NCBI RefSeq assembly: GCF_001557235.1 | Contig: NZ_LSJI01000044.1 | Location: 1-37,951 of the forward strand | Direction of reading: 5' to 3' | DNA: 37,951 bases | Source: Phenylobacterium sp. CCH9-H3 | GTDB taxonomy: Bacteria > Pseudomonadota > Alphaproteobacteria > Caulobacterales > Caulobacteraceae | Part shown: positions 26,972 through 36,419 of the stretch, one piece after another | How the letters are laid out: every line of letters starts with the position of its first letter | How positions within the stretch are numbered: position 1 is the stretch's first letter | The notes under the pieces: model-generated | Told to the model about the DNA's origin: nothing | The model's database searches: none | What the model saw: only the letters and a program-made list of their open reading frames with translations | Position numbers and translations under genes: made by a program

Positions 26972-28141
26972 ATGAATACCCCGCCGAAGCCGGCCATGCG
27001 TCCGGCTCGCCCCGAGTTCTCTTCCGGCCCGTGCGCCAAGCGCCCCGGATGGAATCCCGAAAATCTCAGCAACGCCGTCCTCGGCCGTTCGCACCGGTCG
27101 AAGATCGGCAAGGCGCGCCTGAAGGAAGCCATCGACCGCACCCGCGAGGTGCTGGGCGTGCCCGACGACTACCTCGTCGGCATCGTGCCCGGCTCCGACA
27201 CCGGCGCCGTGGAAATGGCCCTGTGGTCGATGCTCGGGCCGCGCCCGGTGCAGCTGCTGGCCTTCGAAAGCTTCGGCAAGGACTGGGTGACCGACGTCAC
27301 CAAACAGCTGAAGATCGAGGCCGAGGTGCTGGACGCGCCCTACGGCAAGCTTCCCGACCTGTCGAAGGTCCGCAAGGACGCCGATCTGGTCTTCACCTGG
27401 AACGGCACCACCTCGGGCGTCCGCGTCCCGAACGCCGACTTCATCGCCGCGGACCGCGAAGGCCTCACGATCTGCGACGCCACCTCGGCCGCCTTCGCCC
27501 AGGACCTGGACTGGCCCAAGCTGGATGTCGTCACCTTCTCCTGGCAGAAGGCGCTGGGCGGCGAGGCCGCGCACGGGGTCCTGATCCTGTCGCCGCGCGC
27601 CGTGGCCCGGCTCGAGAGCTACAGCCCGCCGTGGCCCATGCCGAAGCTGTTCCGCATGACCAAGGGCGGCAAGGTGACCCTCGACCTGTTCGAAGGCGCC
27701 ACCATCAACACCCCCTCGATGCTGGCCGTCGAGGACGCGGTGGATGCGCTGAAGTGGGCCGCCGCCATCGGCGGATTCACCGAGATGAAGCGCCGGGCCG
27801 ACGCCAACCTGGCCGTGCTGGACGCCTGGGTTGACCAGACTGACTGGGTCGCCTTCCTGGCCGAGACGGCGGACATCCGCTCCAACACCTCGGTGTGCCT
27901 GAAGGTGGTGGACCCGCGGGTCACCGGCCTGTCGGCGGACGCCCAGGCCGACTTCGCCAAGAAGCTGGCGGCGGTGCTGGAAAAGGAGGGCGTGGCCCTC
28001 GACGTCGGCGGCTATCGCGACGCCCCTCCCGGTCTGCGGATCTGGTGCGGCGCCACGGTCGAAACCTCCGACCTCGACGCGCTGACGCCCTGGCTCGACT
28101 GGGCCTTCGCCTCCGTCGTCGCCGACCTGCAAGCCGCCTAA
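26972..28141 (+). CDS. serC: Phosphoserine aminotransferase
   Basis: PLP enzyme converting 3-phosphohydroxypyruvate and glutamate to phosphoserine, the second step of serine synthesis; it also serves pyridoxine synthesis in many bacteria. The 389-residue product belongs to the alphaproteobacterial type: [15 protein letters not shown] near the start, [10 protein letters not shown], and [13 protein letters not shown] with PLP-binding Lys193. The ATG at 26972 follows GGGAGA by eight bases; an ATG five codons upstream is possible but poorly placed. serA follows after 76 bases, so they form an operon. Confidence 0.96.
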   Translation: MNTPPKPAMRPARPEFSSGPCAKRPGWNPENLSNAVLGRSHRSKIGKARLKEAIDRTREVLGVPDDYLVGIVPGSDTGAVEMALWSMLGPRPVQLLAFESFGKDWVTDVTKQLKIEAEVLDAPYGKLPDLSKVRKDADLVFTWNGTTSGVRVPNADFIAADREGLTICDATSAAFAQDLDWPKLDVVTFSWQKALGGEAAHGVLILSPRAVARLESYSPPWPMPKLFRMTKGGKVTLDLFEGATINTPSMLAVEDAVDALKWAAAIGGFTEMKRRADANLAVLDAWVDQTDWVAFLAETADIRSNTSVCLKVVDPRVTGLSADAQADFAKKLAAVLEKEGVALDVGGYRDAPPGLRIWCGATVETSDLDALTPWLDWAFASVVADLQAA

Positions 28142-28173
28142 GGCGCAGCTTCACACACCTGTCGACACATCAC

Positions 28174-28196
28174 CCCTCCCGGCGCGGCCGGGAGGG
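28174..28196. repeat. Strong hairpin between serC and serA
   Basis: A perfect 10-bp stem (CCCTCCCGGC/GCCGGGAGGG) with a 3-base loop lies between the two genes, without a T-run. It may stabilise the serC message or lower serA expression. The arms resemble the CCCTCCC elements at 8740-8873 and 12883-12904. Confidence 0.5.
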
Positions 28197-28217
28197 CGTC
28201 TCCCGAGGAGATTCACC

Positions 28218-29792
28218 ATGCCCCGCGTGCTCATCGCCGATAAGCTCAGCCCCGCCGCCATCGACATCTTCAAACAGCGCGGCGTCGACGTCGACGTGAA
28301 GACCGGCCTGCCCAAGGACGAACTGCTGAAGATCGTCCACGAGTACGACGGCATCGCCATCCGCTCGGCCACCAAGGTCGACAGGGACGTGATCGCCGCC
28401 GCCAAGAACCTGAAGGTCGTCGCCCGCGCCGGCATCGGCGTCGACAACGTCGACATCCCTGCCGCCACCGCCGCGGGCGTGGTGGTGATGAACACCCCCT
28501 TCGGCAACTCCATCACCACCGCCGAGCACGCCATCGCGATGATGTTCGCCCTGGCCCGCCAGCTGCCGGCGGCCGACCTGTCGACCCAGGCCGGCAAGTG
28601 GGAGAAGAACCGCTTCATGGGCGTGGAGCTCTACGCCAAGACCCTGGGCCTGATCGGCGCCGGCAATATCGGCGGCATCGTCGCCGACCGGGCGCTGGGC
28701 CTGAAGATGAAGGTTGTCGCCTACGATCCCTTCCTCTCGCCCGAGCGCGCCGTCGAGATCGGGGTCGAGAAGGTCGAGCTGGAGGACCTGCTGGCCCGGG
28801 CCGACATCATCACCCTGCACACCCCGCTCACCGACAAGACCCGCAACATCCTGTCCGCCGAGAACCTGGCCAAGACGAAGAAGGGCGTGCTGATCGTCAA
28901 CTGCGCCCGCGGCGGCCTGGTGGACGAGGCGGCGCTGCGCAAGCTGCTGGACGAGGGTCATGTGGGCGGCGCGGCCTTCGACGTGTTCGTGGAGGAACCG
29001 GCCAAGGAGAACCCGCTGTTCGGGGCCGAGAACTTCATCGCCACCCCGCACCTGGGCGCCTCGACCAACGAGGCCCAGGAGAACGTGGCGCTGCAGGTGG
29101 CCGAGCAGATGAGCGACTACCTGCTCACCGGCGCCGTCACCAATGCCCTCAACAGCCCTTCGGTCACGGCCGAGGAAGCGCCGCGCCTCAAGCCGTTCGT
29201 GACCCTGGCCGAGAAGCTGGGCGCCCTGGCCGGCCAGATGGTCGACTTCGGCATCAAGTCGGTGGACATCGCCTTCGAGGGCGAGGTGTCCAAGCTCAAC
29301 ACCCGCCCGCTCAGCGCTGCGGCCCTGGCCGGCGTGCTGCGGCCGATGCTGGCGGAGATCAACATGGTCTCGGCTCCGGCGGTGGCGAAGGAGCGCGGCA
29401 TCACCGTCTCGGAAAGCAAGCAGGACGACTCGCCGATCTACGAGAGCCTGGTGCGCATCACCGTCACGACCGAGAAGGGCAAGCGCTCGTTCGCCGGAAC
29501 GGTCCAGGCCGGCGCGCCCCGGGTGGTCGAGGTGAAGGGCATGGACCTGGACGCCCCGTTCGCGCCGCGGATGCTGTACGTCAACAACCTGGACAAGCCG
29601 GGCTTCATCGGCGCGCTGGGCGGCCTGCTGGGCGAGGCGGGCGTCAACATCGCCACCTTCAACCTGGGCCGCATCGACGCGGGCGACGACGCCATCGCCC
29701 TGGTGGGCGTGGACCAGGAGCCCACCGAAGCGCTGCTGGCCAAGATCCAGGGCCTGCCGCACGTGAAGGAAGCCCGCGCACTGCGGTTCTGA
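28218..29792 (+). CDS. serA: D-3-phosphoglycerate dehydrogenase
   Basis: First enzyme of serine synthesis, oxidising 3-phosphoglycerate with NAD+. The 524-residue long form has an NAD-binding domain with GLIGAGNIGG (144-153), catalytic Arg231 in NCARGGLVDEAALR, Glu260 in VFVEEPAKENPLF and His278 in ATPHLGAST. Then follow an intervening ASB-like domain (about 320-450) and a C-terminal ACT domain (LYVNNLDKPGFIGALGGLLGEAGVNIATFNLGR) that binds serine for feedback. GAGGAG before the ATG is strong. It is the second gene of the serC-serA operon. Confidence 0.97.
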   Translation: MPRVLIADKLSPAAIDIFKQRGVDVDVKTGLPKDELLKIVHEYDGIAIRSATKVDRDVIAAAKNLKVVARAGIGVDNVDIPAATAAGVVVMNTPFGNSITTAEHAIAMMFALARQLPAADLSTQAGKWEKNRFMGVELYAKTLGLIGAGNIGGIVADRALGLKMKVVAYDPFLSPERAVEIGVEKVELEDLLARADIITLHTPLTDKTRNILSAENLAKTKKGVLIVNCARGGLVDEAALRKLLDEGHVGGAAFDVFVEEPAKENPLFGAENFIATPHLGASTNEAQENVALQVAEQMSDYLLTGAVTNALNSPSVTAEEAPRLKPFVTLAEKLGALAGQMVDFGIKSVDIAFEGEVSKLNTRPLSAAALAGVLRPMLAEINMVSAPAVAKERGITVSESKQDDSPIYESLVRITVTTEKGKRSFAGTVQAGAPRVVEVKGMDLDAPFAPRMLYVNNLDKPGFIGALGGLLGEAGVNIATFNLGRIDAGDDAIALVGVDQEPTEALLAKIQGLPHVKEARALRF

Positions 29793-29814
29793 CGCCTTCG
29801 TCGGGCGATTGAAA

Positions 29815-30078
29815 CTAGCCGCCCGACAGGGCCCCGAAGATCAGCAGCTCGCCGCCGGGCGGGACGGGCGCAGCGGTCGTGCGCGCCTCGTCCTGCCCGA
29901 CGAAGATCCGCATGTGACGGCGGATCCGGTCCTGCTCGTCGATGACGCGGAACTTCAGGCCGGGATAGCGGCGGTCCAGGTCGTCCAGAATCTGGCCGAC
30001 CGTGGGGCCCTCGGCCTCCACCCGCGTCGCGCCATCGGTGTAGGCGATCAGCTGCGAGGGGATCGAGACGCGGATCAT
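29815..30078 (-). CDS. MoaD/ThiS-like beta-grasp small protein
   Basis: An 87-residue ubiquitin-like protein: MIRVSIPSQLIAYTDGATRVEAEGPTVGQILDDLDRRYPGL, then RIFVGQDEARTTAAPVPPGGELLIFGALSGG. The C-terminal Gly-Gly is the residue pair activated and thiolated in sulfur carriers MoaD and ThiS. Its ATG overlaps the stop of the upstream BNR-repeat gene (ATGA), so the pair is coupled. No MoeB/ThiF-type activating enzyme or other molybdopterin or thiamine sulfur genes lie beside it, so its use as a sulfur donor is inferred, not shown. Confidence 0.85.
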   Translation of the reverse strand: MIRVSIPSQLIAYTDGATRVEAEGPTVGQILDDLDRRYPGLKFRVIDEQDRIRRHMRIFVGQDEARTTAAPVPPGGELLIFGALSGG

Positions 30079-31196
30079 CCGGCCGGGACCGCCGACACCG
30101 AGTAGATCTCGGGCAGGTGGGCGGCGATCTGGCGCCAGCTCCCGCCCTCGTCGCCGCTCATCCAGATCTCGCCGCCGGTGGTGCCGATATAGAGGCCGAC
30201 GGGGTCGGCGGCGTCGGAACAGAAGGCCTGGCGCTTCACCGTGAACCAGCCCTGTTCGGCCGGGAAGCCGCGGTCCTGCCGCTCCCAAGAGGCCCCGCCG
30301 TCGCGCGTGCGGTAGGCGGCGGGCCGCCCGCCCGGACTGGTGCGCGGCCAGACCTCGGTGCCGTCCATCGGCCAGATCCAGGCCGTGTCGCGATCGCGGG
30401 CGTGCGGCACGATGGTGAAGCCGATGTCGCCGATCTCCTTGGGCATGGCCTCGCCGATCCGCTCCCAGCGCTCGCCCGGCCGGTCCAGCCGGTAGACGCC
30501 GCAGTGGTTCTGCTGCCAGAGCCGGTCGGGATCGGTGGGCGCCAGGGCCACATAGTGGCTGTCCTGGCCGAACTCGGGATAGGGGTCCGGCAGGAAGTCG
30601 CAGCGGACGTTCTGGTTTAGCGGCCGCCAGGTGGCGCCCTGGTCCACGGTCTCCAGCACGCCCGCCGAACAGGTCGCCAGGTACATGTGCCGGGCGTCGC
30701 GCGGATCGACGATCACCTGGTTCAGGATCGCCCCGTCCGGGGTGCCGCCCTCGGGCGGGAACCAGTCCATGACCCGGGGGTGGTTGTTCAGGCCCTCGAC
30801 GCTCTCCCAGGTGTCGCCGCCGTCCGCGCTGCGGAACAGGCCCGGCGGCGAGGCGCCCGCCCACCAGACGCCGGGCTCGTCCGCGTGGCCGGGCTCCAGC
30901 CAGAACGAATGGTCCACCGAGCGGCCGTGGGGATCGCCCTTCGGAAAGGCGGGCGGCCGGCTGGCCTCGCTCCAGGTGGCGCCGCCGTCCACCGACCGCA
31001 GGATGGTCGGCCCCAGGTGGCCGGTCGAGGCGGCCATGAGCAGGGTGCGGCCGTCGCGAGGGTCTCGGACGAAGTGATTGACGATCTGGCCCAGGAACAT
31101 CGGCCCTTCGACCCGCCAGGTCTCGCGGGCCGCGTCGCTGCGATAGATCCAGGCGCCCTTGCGGGTGCCGACGAGCAGTTGAATTGCTTGCGCCAT
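30075..31196 (-). CDS. BNR/Asp-box beta-propeller protein
   Basis: A 373-residue protein with five Asp-box repeats: SVDGGATW, SADGGDTW, TVDQGATW, TRDGGASW and SGDEGGSW, as in sialidases and WD40/YVTN/BNR-like propellers. It starts MAQAIQLLVGTRKGAWIY with no signal peptide, so it is probably cytoplasmic. No sialidase catalytic set is evident, so it should not be called a sialidase. GGAGG before the ATG at 31196 fixes the start over a GTG 15 bases upstream. Its coupling to a MoaD-like gene recurs in other bacteria as far as I know, but the role of the pair is unknown. Confidence 0.85.
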   Translation of the reverse strand: MAQAIQLLVGTRKGAWIYRSDAARETWRVEGPMFLGQIVNHFVRDPRDGRTLLMAASTGHLGPTILRSVDGGATWSEASRPPAFPKGDPHGRSVDHSFWLEPGHADEPGVWWAGASPPGLFRSADGGDTWESVEGLNNHPRVMDWFPPEGGTPDGAILNQVIVDPRDARHMYLATCSAGVLETVDQGATWRPLNQNVRCDFLPDPYPEFGQDSHYVALAPTDPDRLWQQNHCGVYRLDRPGERWERIGEAMPKEIGDIGFTIVPHARDRDTAWIWPMDGTEVWPRTSPGGRPAAYRTRDGGASWERQDRGFPAEQGWFTVKRQAFCSDAADPVGLYIGTTGGEIWMSGDEGGSWRQIAAHLPEIYSVSAVPAG

Positions 31197-31272
31197 CTGG
31201 TCACCTCCCACCCCTTAAGGACGTGCGGGACCAGGCTACTCCGACAACGCGACCTGCGAAATCCGCGTCGCC

Positions 31273-34200
31273 TCAGTGGAAATCGCGGCTGCGGACCAGC
31301 CGGCCGGTGACCTTCGAGTGGGCGGTGATCTGGCCCTGGTCCTCGCGCAGCTCCGAAAGGCGGCCGGACAGGTCGGTGAACCGCTCGGCCACCACGTGGA
31401 TCACCTCGCCCTCCTTCTGCACCTGGCCGTGGACGATCAGGAAGGCCGAGGTCATCACCAGCCGCCGGTTCGCTTCGAAGGCGTCGCGCCAGACCACGAT
31501 GTTGGCGATGCCGGTCTCGTCCTCCAGGGTCATGAATACCACGCCCTTGGCGGTGCCCGGGCGCTGACGCACCAGCACCAGCCCGCCCACCGCCAGCCGC
31601 CGCCGGTCGCGGGCGGTCTTCAGCGCCGCGCAGGGGGTGACCTTCTGGCGGGCGAGTTCTTCGCGGAAGAAGCGGACCGGGTGGTCCTTCAGGGACAGGC
31701 TGGTGGTGCGGTAGTCCTCGGCCACGTGCTGCGGCTGGCTCATGAATGGCAACTCCACCTGGGCCTCCTTCAGGCTCTGGCGCAGCAGCAGCGGGGCATG
31801 GGTCTCGGCGCCCCATTCGCCCGCCAGCCCCTTCACCGCCCACAGCGCTTCGCGTCGGGGAAAGCCCAGGCTGCGGAAGGCGTCGGCCTCGGCCAGCAGT
31901 TCCAGGGCGCGGCGCGAGAGGCGGGCCCGCCGGGCGAAGGCCTCGATGCTGTCGGCGCCGGCCTCGCGCGCCGCGACCAGGGCCTTGGCGTCGTCCTCCT
32001 TGAAGCCCTTGATCTGTCGCAGGCCCAGGCGCACGGGGCGCAGCCGCTCGCGCGGGTCGTCCTTTTCCTCGATCGTGCAGTCCCAGTGGCTGAACATCAC
32101 GTCTGGCGGCCGCACCTCCACCCCATGCTCGCGGGCGTCCCGCACCAGCTGGGCCGGCTGGTAGAAGCCCATCGGCTGGCTGTTCAGCAGCGAGGCCAGG
32201 AAGGCGTCGGGGTGGTGGCGCTTCACCCAGGCCGAGGCGTAGACCAGGATCGCGAAGCTGATGGCATGGCTCTCGGGGAAGCCATAGGAACCGAAGCCCT
32301 CGATCTGCTTGAAGCACCGTTCGGCGAACTCGCGGTCGTAGCCGCGGCGCGCCATCCCCTCCACGAACTTCAGCCCGTAGTTCCCCACCGTGCCCACGTT
32401 GCGGAAGGTGGCCATCGACCGGCGCAGGCCGTCCGCGTCGTCGTCCGAGAACTCGGCCCCGATGATCGCCACCCGCATGGCCTGTTCCTGAAACAGGGGC
32501 ACGCCCAGGGTCTTGCCCAGGATCGCCTCCATCTCGTCCTGGGGATAGTCGGGTCCTGGCCGCGGATAACTCACCTCTTCGCGACCGTCCCGGCGCTTGA
32601 GATAAGGGTGGACCATGTCGCCCTGGATCGGCCCCGGGCGGACGATCGCCACCTCGATGACCAGGTCGTAGAACTTCCGGGGCTTCAGCCGCGGCAGCAT
32701 CGACATCTGCGCCCGGCTCTCCACCTGGAACACGCCCACGGAATCGGCGTGACACAGCATCTCGTAGACCTCGGGGTCGCCCTGGGGAATGTGGGCGATG
32801 TCGGTGATCCGGCTTCCGTCCAGCCTCGGCGGCAGAAGGTCGAAGCTCTTCTTCAGGGCCGTCAGCATGCCCAGCGCCAGCACGTCGACCTTCATCAGCT
32901 TCAGGGCGTCGATGTCGTCCTTGTCCCACTCGATGAAGGTGCGGTCCTCCATGGCCGCGTTGCCGATGGGCACGGTCTCGTCCAGCCGCCGTTTGGTCAG
33001 GACATAGCCGCCCACGTGCTGGGACAGGTGGCGGGGAAAGCCGAGGAGTTGCTGGGCCAGGGCGGTCGCCCGGCGGATCTCGGGCGCGGCGGGGTCCAGT
33101 CCGGTCTGCCGGATGTGCTCGTCCGGGACGTCGTCGCCGTAGCTGCCCCAGACGGTGTTGGCCAGGGCCGCGGTGATGTCCTCGGTGAGGCCCAGGGCCT
33201 TTCCCACCTGGCGGATCGCCATCCGCGGGCGGTAGTGGATCACGGTGGCGACGATGGCGGCGCGGTGGCGGCCATAGCGGCGGTAGACGTACTGCATCAC
33301 CTCCTCGCGCCGCGCGTGCTCGAAGTCGACGTCGATATCGGGGGGCTCGTCGCGGTTCTCGGAGATGAAGCGCGAGAACAGCAGATCCTGGTCCGGCTGG
33401 GTGGGGTCCACCGCCGTCACGCCCAGGCAGTAGCAGACGCAGGAATTGGCCGCCGAACCGCGCCCCTGGCAAAGGATGTCCTGGCTGCGGGCCCACTGGA
33501 CGATGTCGTGCACGGTGAGGAAGTAGTTCGGGTAGTCCAGCTTCTCGATCAGGTCGAGTTCGTGGGCGACCAGCTTCCTGACCTTCTCCGGCACGCCCTT
33601 CGGATAGCGCCACGCCGCCCCGGCCCAGGACAGGTCGCGCAGGTGCTGGATGGCGGTCTTGCCCGGCGGCACCGGCTCGTCCGGATATTCGTACTGGAGC
33701 TGGCCCAGGTCGAAGCCGATCCGCTCGGCGATCTCGACGCTGCGCTCTACCGCCCCCGGGAACCTGGCGAACAGGCGCGCCATCTCGCTGGCCGGCTTCA
33801 GGTGGCGCTCGGCGTTGGCGGCCAGGCGAAGGCCGGCCTCGTGGATGGTGCAGGTCTCCCGGATGCATGTCAGCACGTCCTGCAAGGGGCGCCGCTCCGG
33901 CCCGTGGTAGAGCACGTCGTTGGTGGCCACGACCGGGATGGCCGCGGCCTGGGCCAGGGCGTCCAGGCGCGCCAGGCGCTGGAGGTCGCGCGCACCATAG
34001 GGCCGGGCGGCGGCCAGCCAGAGGTCGGGCAGTTCGCCGCGGAGCCGCCGCAGGTCGCCCTCGAAGGCCTGGTCCAGGCGCTCGGGCGGGACCACCAGGA
34101 TAAGCTGGCCCTCGGCATGGGCTAGCAGGTCCTCCCAGTGCAGCTCGCAGCCGCCCTTCTCGGCCCGGCGCTGGCCCACGGTGAGCAGGGTGGTGAGGCG

Positions 34201-34479
34201 GCCGTAGGCCTCCCGGTCCGAGGGATAGACCAGCAGGCTCGGCGTGCCGTCGGCGAAGTCGAGGCGGCAGCCGGTGAGGGCGCGGACCGTCGAGCCGCCC
34301 TTCTGCAGATCGCGCATCTGCCGCCAGGCGCGGACCACGCCCGCCAGGCTGTTGCGGTCGCAGATTCCCACCGCCTCCAGGCCCAGGGCGTCGGCCCCCG
34401 TGACCAGCTCCCACGGATGCGACGCGCCCCGCAGGAAGGAGAAGTTGCTGGTGGCCTGAAGCTCGGCGTAGCGGGTCAT
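31273..34479 (-). CDS. dnaE2: Error-prone DNA polymerase III alpha subunit DnaE2 (ImuC)
   Basis: The translesion polymerase of the ImuA-ImuB-DnaE2 mutasome, which copies damaged DNA during the SOS response. The 1068-residue length and start [26 protein letters not shown] (PHP domain) fit DnaE2. The catalytic palm has [21 protein letters not shown] and PDIDVDF (residues 380-386, metal-binding aspartates). [24 protein letters not shown] is a further family block. An OB-fold domain lies near the end. Its start overlaps the VOC gene by four bases, so it is the last gene of the operon. Confidence 0.97.
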   Translation of the reverse strand: MTRYAELQATSNFSFLRGASHPWELVTGADALGLEAVGICDRNSLAGVVRAWRQMRDLQKGGSTVRALTGCRLDFADGTPSLLVYPSDREAYGRLTTLLTVGQRRAEKGGCELHWEDLLAHAEGQLILVVPPERLDQAFEGDLRRLRGELPDLWLAAARPYGARDLQRLARLDALAQAAAIPVVATNDVLYHGPERRPLQDVLTCIRETCTIHEAGLRLAANAERHLKPASEMARLFARFPGAVERSVEIAERIGFDLGQLQYEYPDEPVPPGKTAIQHLRDLSWAGAAWRYPKGVPEKVRKLVAHELDLIEKLDYPNYFLTVHDIVQWARSQDILCQGRGSAANSCVCYCLGVTAVDPTQPDQDLLFSRFISENRDEPPDIDVDFEHARREEVMQYVYRRYGRHRAAIVATVIHYRPRMAIRQVGKALGLTEDITAALANTVWGSYGDDVPDEHIRQTGLDPAAPEIRRATALAQQLLGFPRHLSQHVGGYVLTKRRLDETVPIGNAAMEDRTFIEWDKDDIDALKLMKVDVLALGMLTALKKSFDLLPPRLDGSRITDIAHIPQGDPEVYEMLCHADSVGVFQVESRAQMSMLPRLKPRKFYDLVIEVAIVRPGPIQGDMVHPYLKRRDGREEVSYPRPGPDYPQDEMEAILGKTLGVPLFQEQAMRVAIIGAEFSDDDADGLRRSMATFRNVGTVGNYGLKFVEGMARRGYDREFAERCFKQIEGFGSYGFPESHAISFAILVYASAWVKRHHPDAFLASLLNSQPMGFYQPAQLVRDAREHGVEVRPPDVMFSHWDCTIEEKDDPRERLRPVRLGLRQIKGFKEDDAKALVAAREAGADSIEAFARRARLSRRALELLAEADAFRSLGFPRREALWAVKGLAGEWGAETHAPLLLRQSLKEAQVELPFMSQPQHVAEDYRTTSLSLKDHPVRFFREELARQKVTPCAALKTARDRRRLAVGGLVLVRQRPGTAKGVVFMTLEDETGIANIVVWRDAFEANRRLVMTSAFLIVHGQVQKEGEVIHVVAERFTDLSGRLSELREDQGQITAHSKVTGRLVRSRDFH

Positions 34480-34880
34480 GTGAGGTCGGTGATGGGGTTC
34501 CAGGCCACCTCCCAGAGGTTGCCCTCGGGGTCGGCGAAGTAGCCGGAGTAGCCGCCCCAGAAGACGTCGACGGGCTGTTTGACGGCCGTGGCGCCCGCGG
34601 CCAGCGCCTCGGCGAAGACCTCATCGACCGCCGCCTTGGAGGGCGCGTTGTGGGACAGCACCACGCCGGCGAAACCGGAGCCCTCGGCGGAAACCGCGGC
34701 GTCCTCCGCCTGGGCCTGACGGGGGAAGAGGCCCAGCCAAGTCCCCTCCAGCCGGAACATCACCATGTCGTCGCCGGGCGTATAATTGTGCAGCGGCAGG
34801 CCGAGGCCGTCCCGGTAGAAGGCGATCATCCGGTCGAGGTCGCGGGCGCCGAGGGTGATCAGGCTGATCTTGGGTTTCAT
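34476..34880 (-). CDS. VOC-fold (glyoxalase/bleomycin-resistance type) protein
   Basis: A 134-residue vicinal oxygen chelate protein: [26 protein letters not shown] at the start and [21 protein letters not shown] at the end, giving the paired beta-alpha-beta-beta-beta modules of glyoxalase I, dioxygenases and bleomycin-binding proteins. The closing glutamate in WEVAWNP is a typical metal ligand; the substrate is unknown. AGGAG six bases before the ATG is good. It is inserted between imuB (9 bases away) and dnaE2 (4-base overlap), so it should be made with the mutasome under SOS control. That position is unusual and worth testing. Confidence 0.9.
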   Translation of the reverse strand: MKPKISLITLGARDLDRMIAFYRDGLGLPLHNYTPGDDMVMFRLEGTWLGLFPRQAQAEDAAVSAEGSGFAGVVLSHNAPSKAAVDEVFAEALAAGATAVKQPVDVFWGGYSGYFADPEGNLWEVAWNPITDLT

Positions 34881-34889
34881 CGAAGGCTC

Positions 34890-36419
34890 CTATCCGAACA
34901 GGCCGTGCAGCCACCACTTGGGGGCGTCCCCGCCGCCGTAGAGCCCGGCGCGGAACAGCCAGAAACGGCCGCCCTCGGCGTCCTCCACGCGGTAGTAGTC
35001 GCGGACGTGGGTGATCGAGGCGTCGGCGATGTCGCCCTTCCACCATTCCTCGCCGATGCGCTCGGGCCCCTCGGCGCGCTGGATGCGGTGCAGCCGGCCG
35101 CGCCAGCGGAACTGGATCGGGGGGTCGTCAGGCAGCAGCGCCACCACCTGCTCCAGGGGCTCGGGGCGGCGGAACAGGCGGACGGGGCGCGGGGCCTCGC
35201 GGTTCCAGGGCTGCGCCTGCGGCGGCGGGGCGCCCAGGGCCGGGACACGGGCCGCCGAAAGTTCCGGCACGTGGCTCTCGAACGGCGCCGCGCGCCAGAC
35301 GGCGCAGGGGCCCAGACGATTGGCGAGCCGGTCGACCAGCGGCGCGAGGCCATCCTCCACCGCGGCGTCCAGGCCCGTCTCGATCCGCACCTGCCGCCCG
35401 CCCACGGGTTCGACGGCATAGGCGGCGATGGTCACGCTCTCCACGCCGAAGCCGGGATCCACCGTCTCCAGCTTGGGCTGAAGGAGGCGGGCGATGCGGC
35501 GGGCGTCGCGGCCGGGCAGGGAGAGGCCCACGGCGATCGCCGGCGCCTTGCCGTCCACCCGGTGGAAGGCGACTTCGAAACGCCGGCCGCCCTGGCCCTC
35601 GGCCTCCAGGCGGGCGCACAGCTTGGCGGTGACATCCTCGGTCACCCGGGCCATGTCCTCGGGCGCGCTGATCGGCTCGAAGAACGCGAGCCGGGCGATC
35701 CAGGGCGTGGGCGGGCGGCGGAAAGCCAGCGCCTCGGCCGTGCGCCCCAGGGCTTGGTCCAGCCGGTCCAGGGTCGCCGCGCCGAAACGGCGGCCCAGCG
35801 GCGCGCGGGGGATCTCCATCAGCTGGCCCAACCGGCGCAGGCCCAGCCGCTCGATCTGGGCGGCGGCTTCGGGATCGAGGCGCAGGGCCGCCGGCGGCAG
35901 GGGCGCCAGAAGCTCGGCCTGGCCGTTCGGCGGCGCGATGGTCCCGTCCCGGCCGTAATGGGCCAGGGCCCAGGCCGCCCCCGGCGTATCGGCGATGGCC
36001 AGGCGGAAGGGAAGGCCGTTGGCGGCCAGTCGCGCCCGGAAATCGGCTATCAGCTCGCCCTCGCCGCCCCACAGGTGGGCCACCCCGGAGATGTCCAGGA
36101 ACAGCCCGTCCGGCCGGTCGGCGGCCACCGCGGGTGAGTAGCGTACGCACCAGTCAACCAGCGCGGTCAGGGCCTCGGCGTCCGCCTCCGGCTCGGCCTC
36201 GGCGGTGGTGAGACCAGGGACCAGGGCCATGGCGTCGGTGGCCTTCTGGCCCACGTGCAGCCCAAGCTTGGCGGCCTCCTCGCTCACAGCCGAGAGGCGG
36301 CGGACCTGGCGAACGGTCTCGATCAGGGCCAGCGGCGGGCGCTCGGCGTTCGCGGGGTTGCGCCGGCGCCAGTTCGCGATCGCCCAGGTCGGCGACCAGG
36401 CGCAGAGGATGCGCGACAT
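34890..36419 (-). CDS. imuB: ImuB, inactive Y-family polymerase-like mutasome protein
   Basis: A 509-residue Y-family DNA polymerase relative that links DnaE2 to the beta clamp in damage-induced mutagenesis. It opens MSRILCAWSPTWAIANWRRR, where active Y-family enzymes have metal-binding aspartates, and its later acidic motif is degenerate (RPDGLFLDISG, residues 102-112), so it should lack polymerase activity, as is known for ImuB. The C-terminal part (about 370-509) ends with FWLFRAGLYGGGDAPKWWLHGLFG, typical of ImuB. I could not point to a certain clamp-binding motif. GGGAGG lies just before the ATG. It overlaps imuA in another frame. Confidence 0.93.
   Translation of the reverse strand: MSRILCAWSPTWAIANWRRRNPANAERPPLALIETVRQVRRLSAVSEEAAKLGLHVGQKATDAMALVPGLTTAEAEPEADAEALTALVDWCVRYSPAVAADRPDGLFLDISGVAHLWGGEGELIADFRARLAANGLPFRLAIADTPGAAWALAHYGRDGTIAPPNGQAELLAPLPPAALRLDPEAAAQIERLGLRRLGQLMEIPRAPLGRRFGAATLDRLDQALGRTAEALAFRRPPTPWIARLAFFEPISAPEDMARVTEDVTAKLCARLEAEGQGGRRFEVAFHRVDGKAPAIAVGLSLPGRDARRIARLLQPKLETVDPGFGVESVTIAAYAVEPVGGRQVRIETGLDAAVEDGLAPLVDRLANRLGPCAVWRAAPFESHVPELSAARVPALGAPPPQAQPWNREAPRPVRLFRRPEPLEQVVALLPDDPPIQFRWRGRLHRIQRAEGPERIGEEWWKGDIADASITHVRDYYRVEDAEGGRFWLFRAGLYGGGDAPKWWLHGLFG

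Noticed and set aside
30075..31196. Sialidase
   Set aside because: Only the Asp-box repeats match; no signal peptide and no recognisable catalytic arginine triad.
31276..34125. Long open frame antisense to dnaE2
   Set aside because: Low-complexity His/Val/Gly-rich sequence expected from the antisense strand of GC-rich coding DNA.
30788..34624. Very long open frame overlapping dnaE2 on the minus strand
   Set aside because: It is a shifted-frame shadow rich in Pro, Arg, Gly and Ala; dnaE2 has clear catalytic motifs in its own frame.
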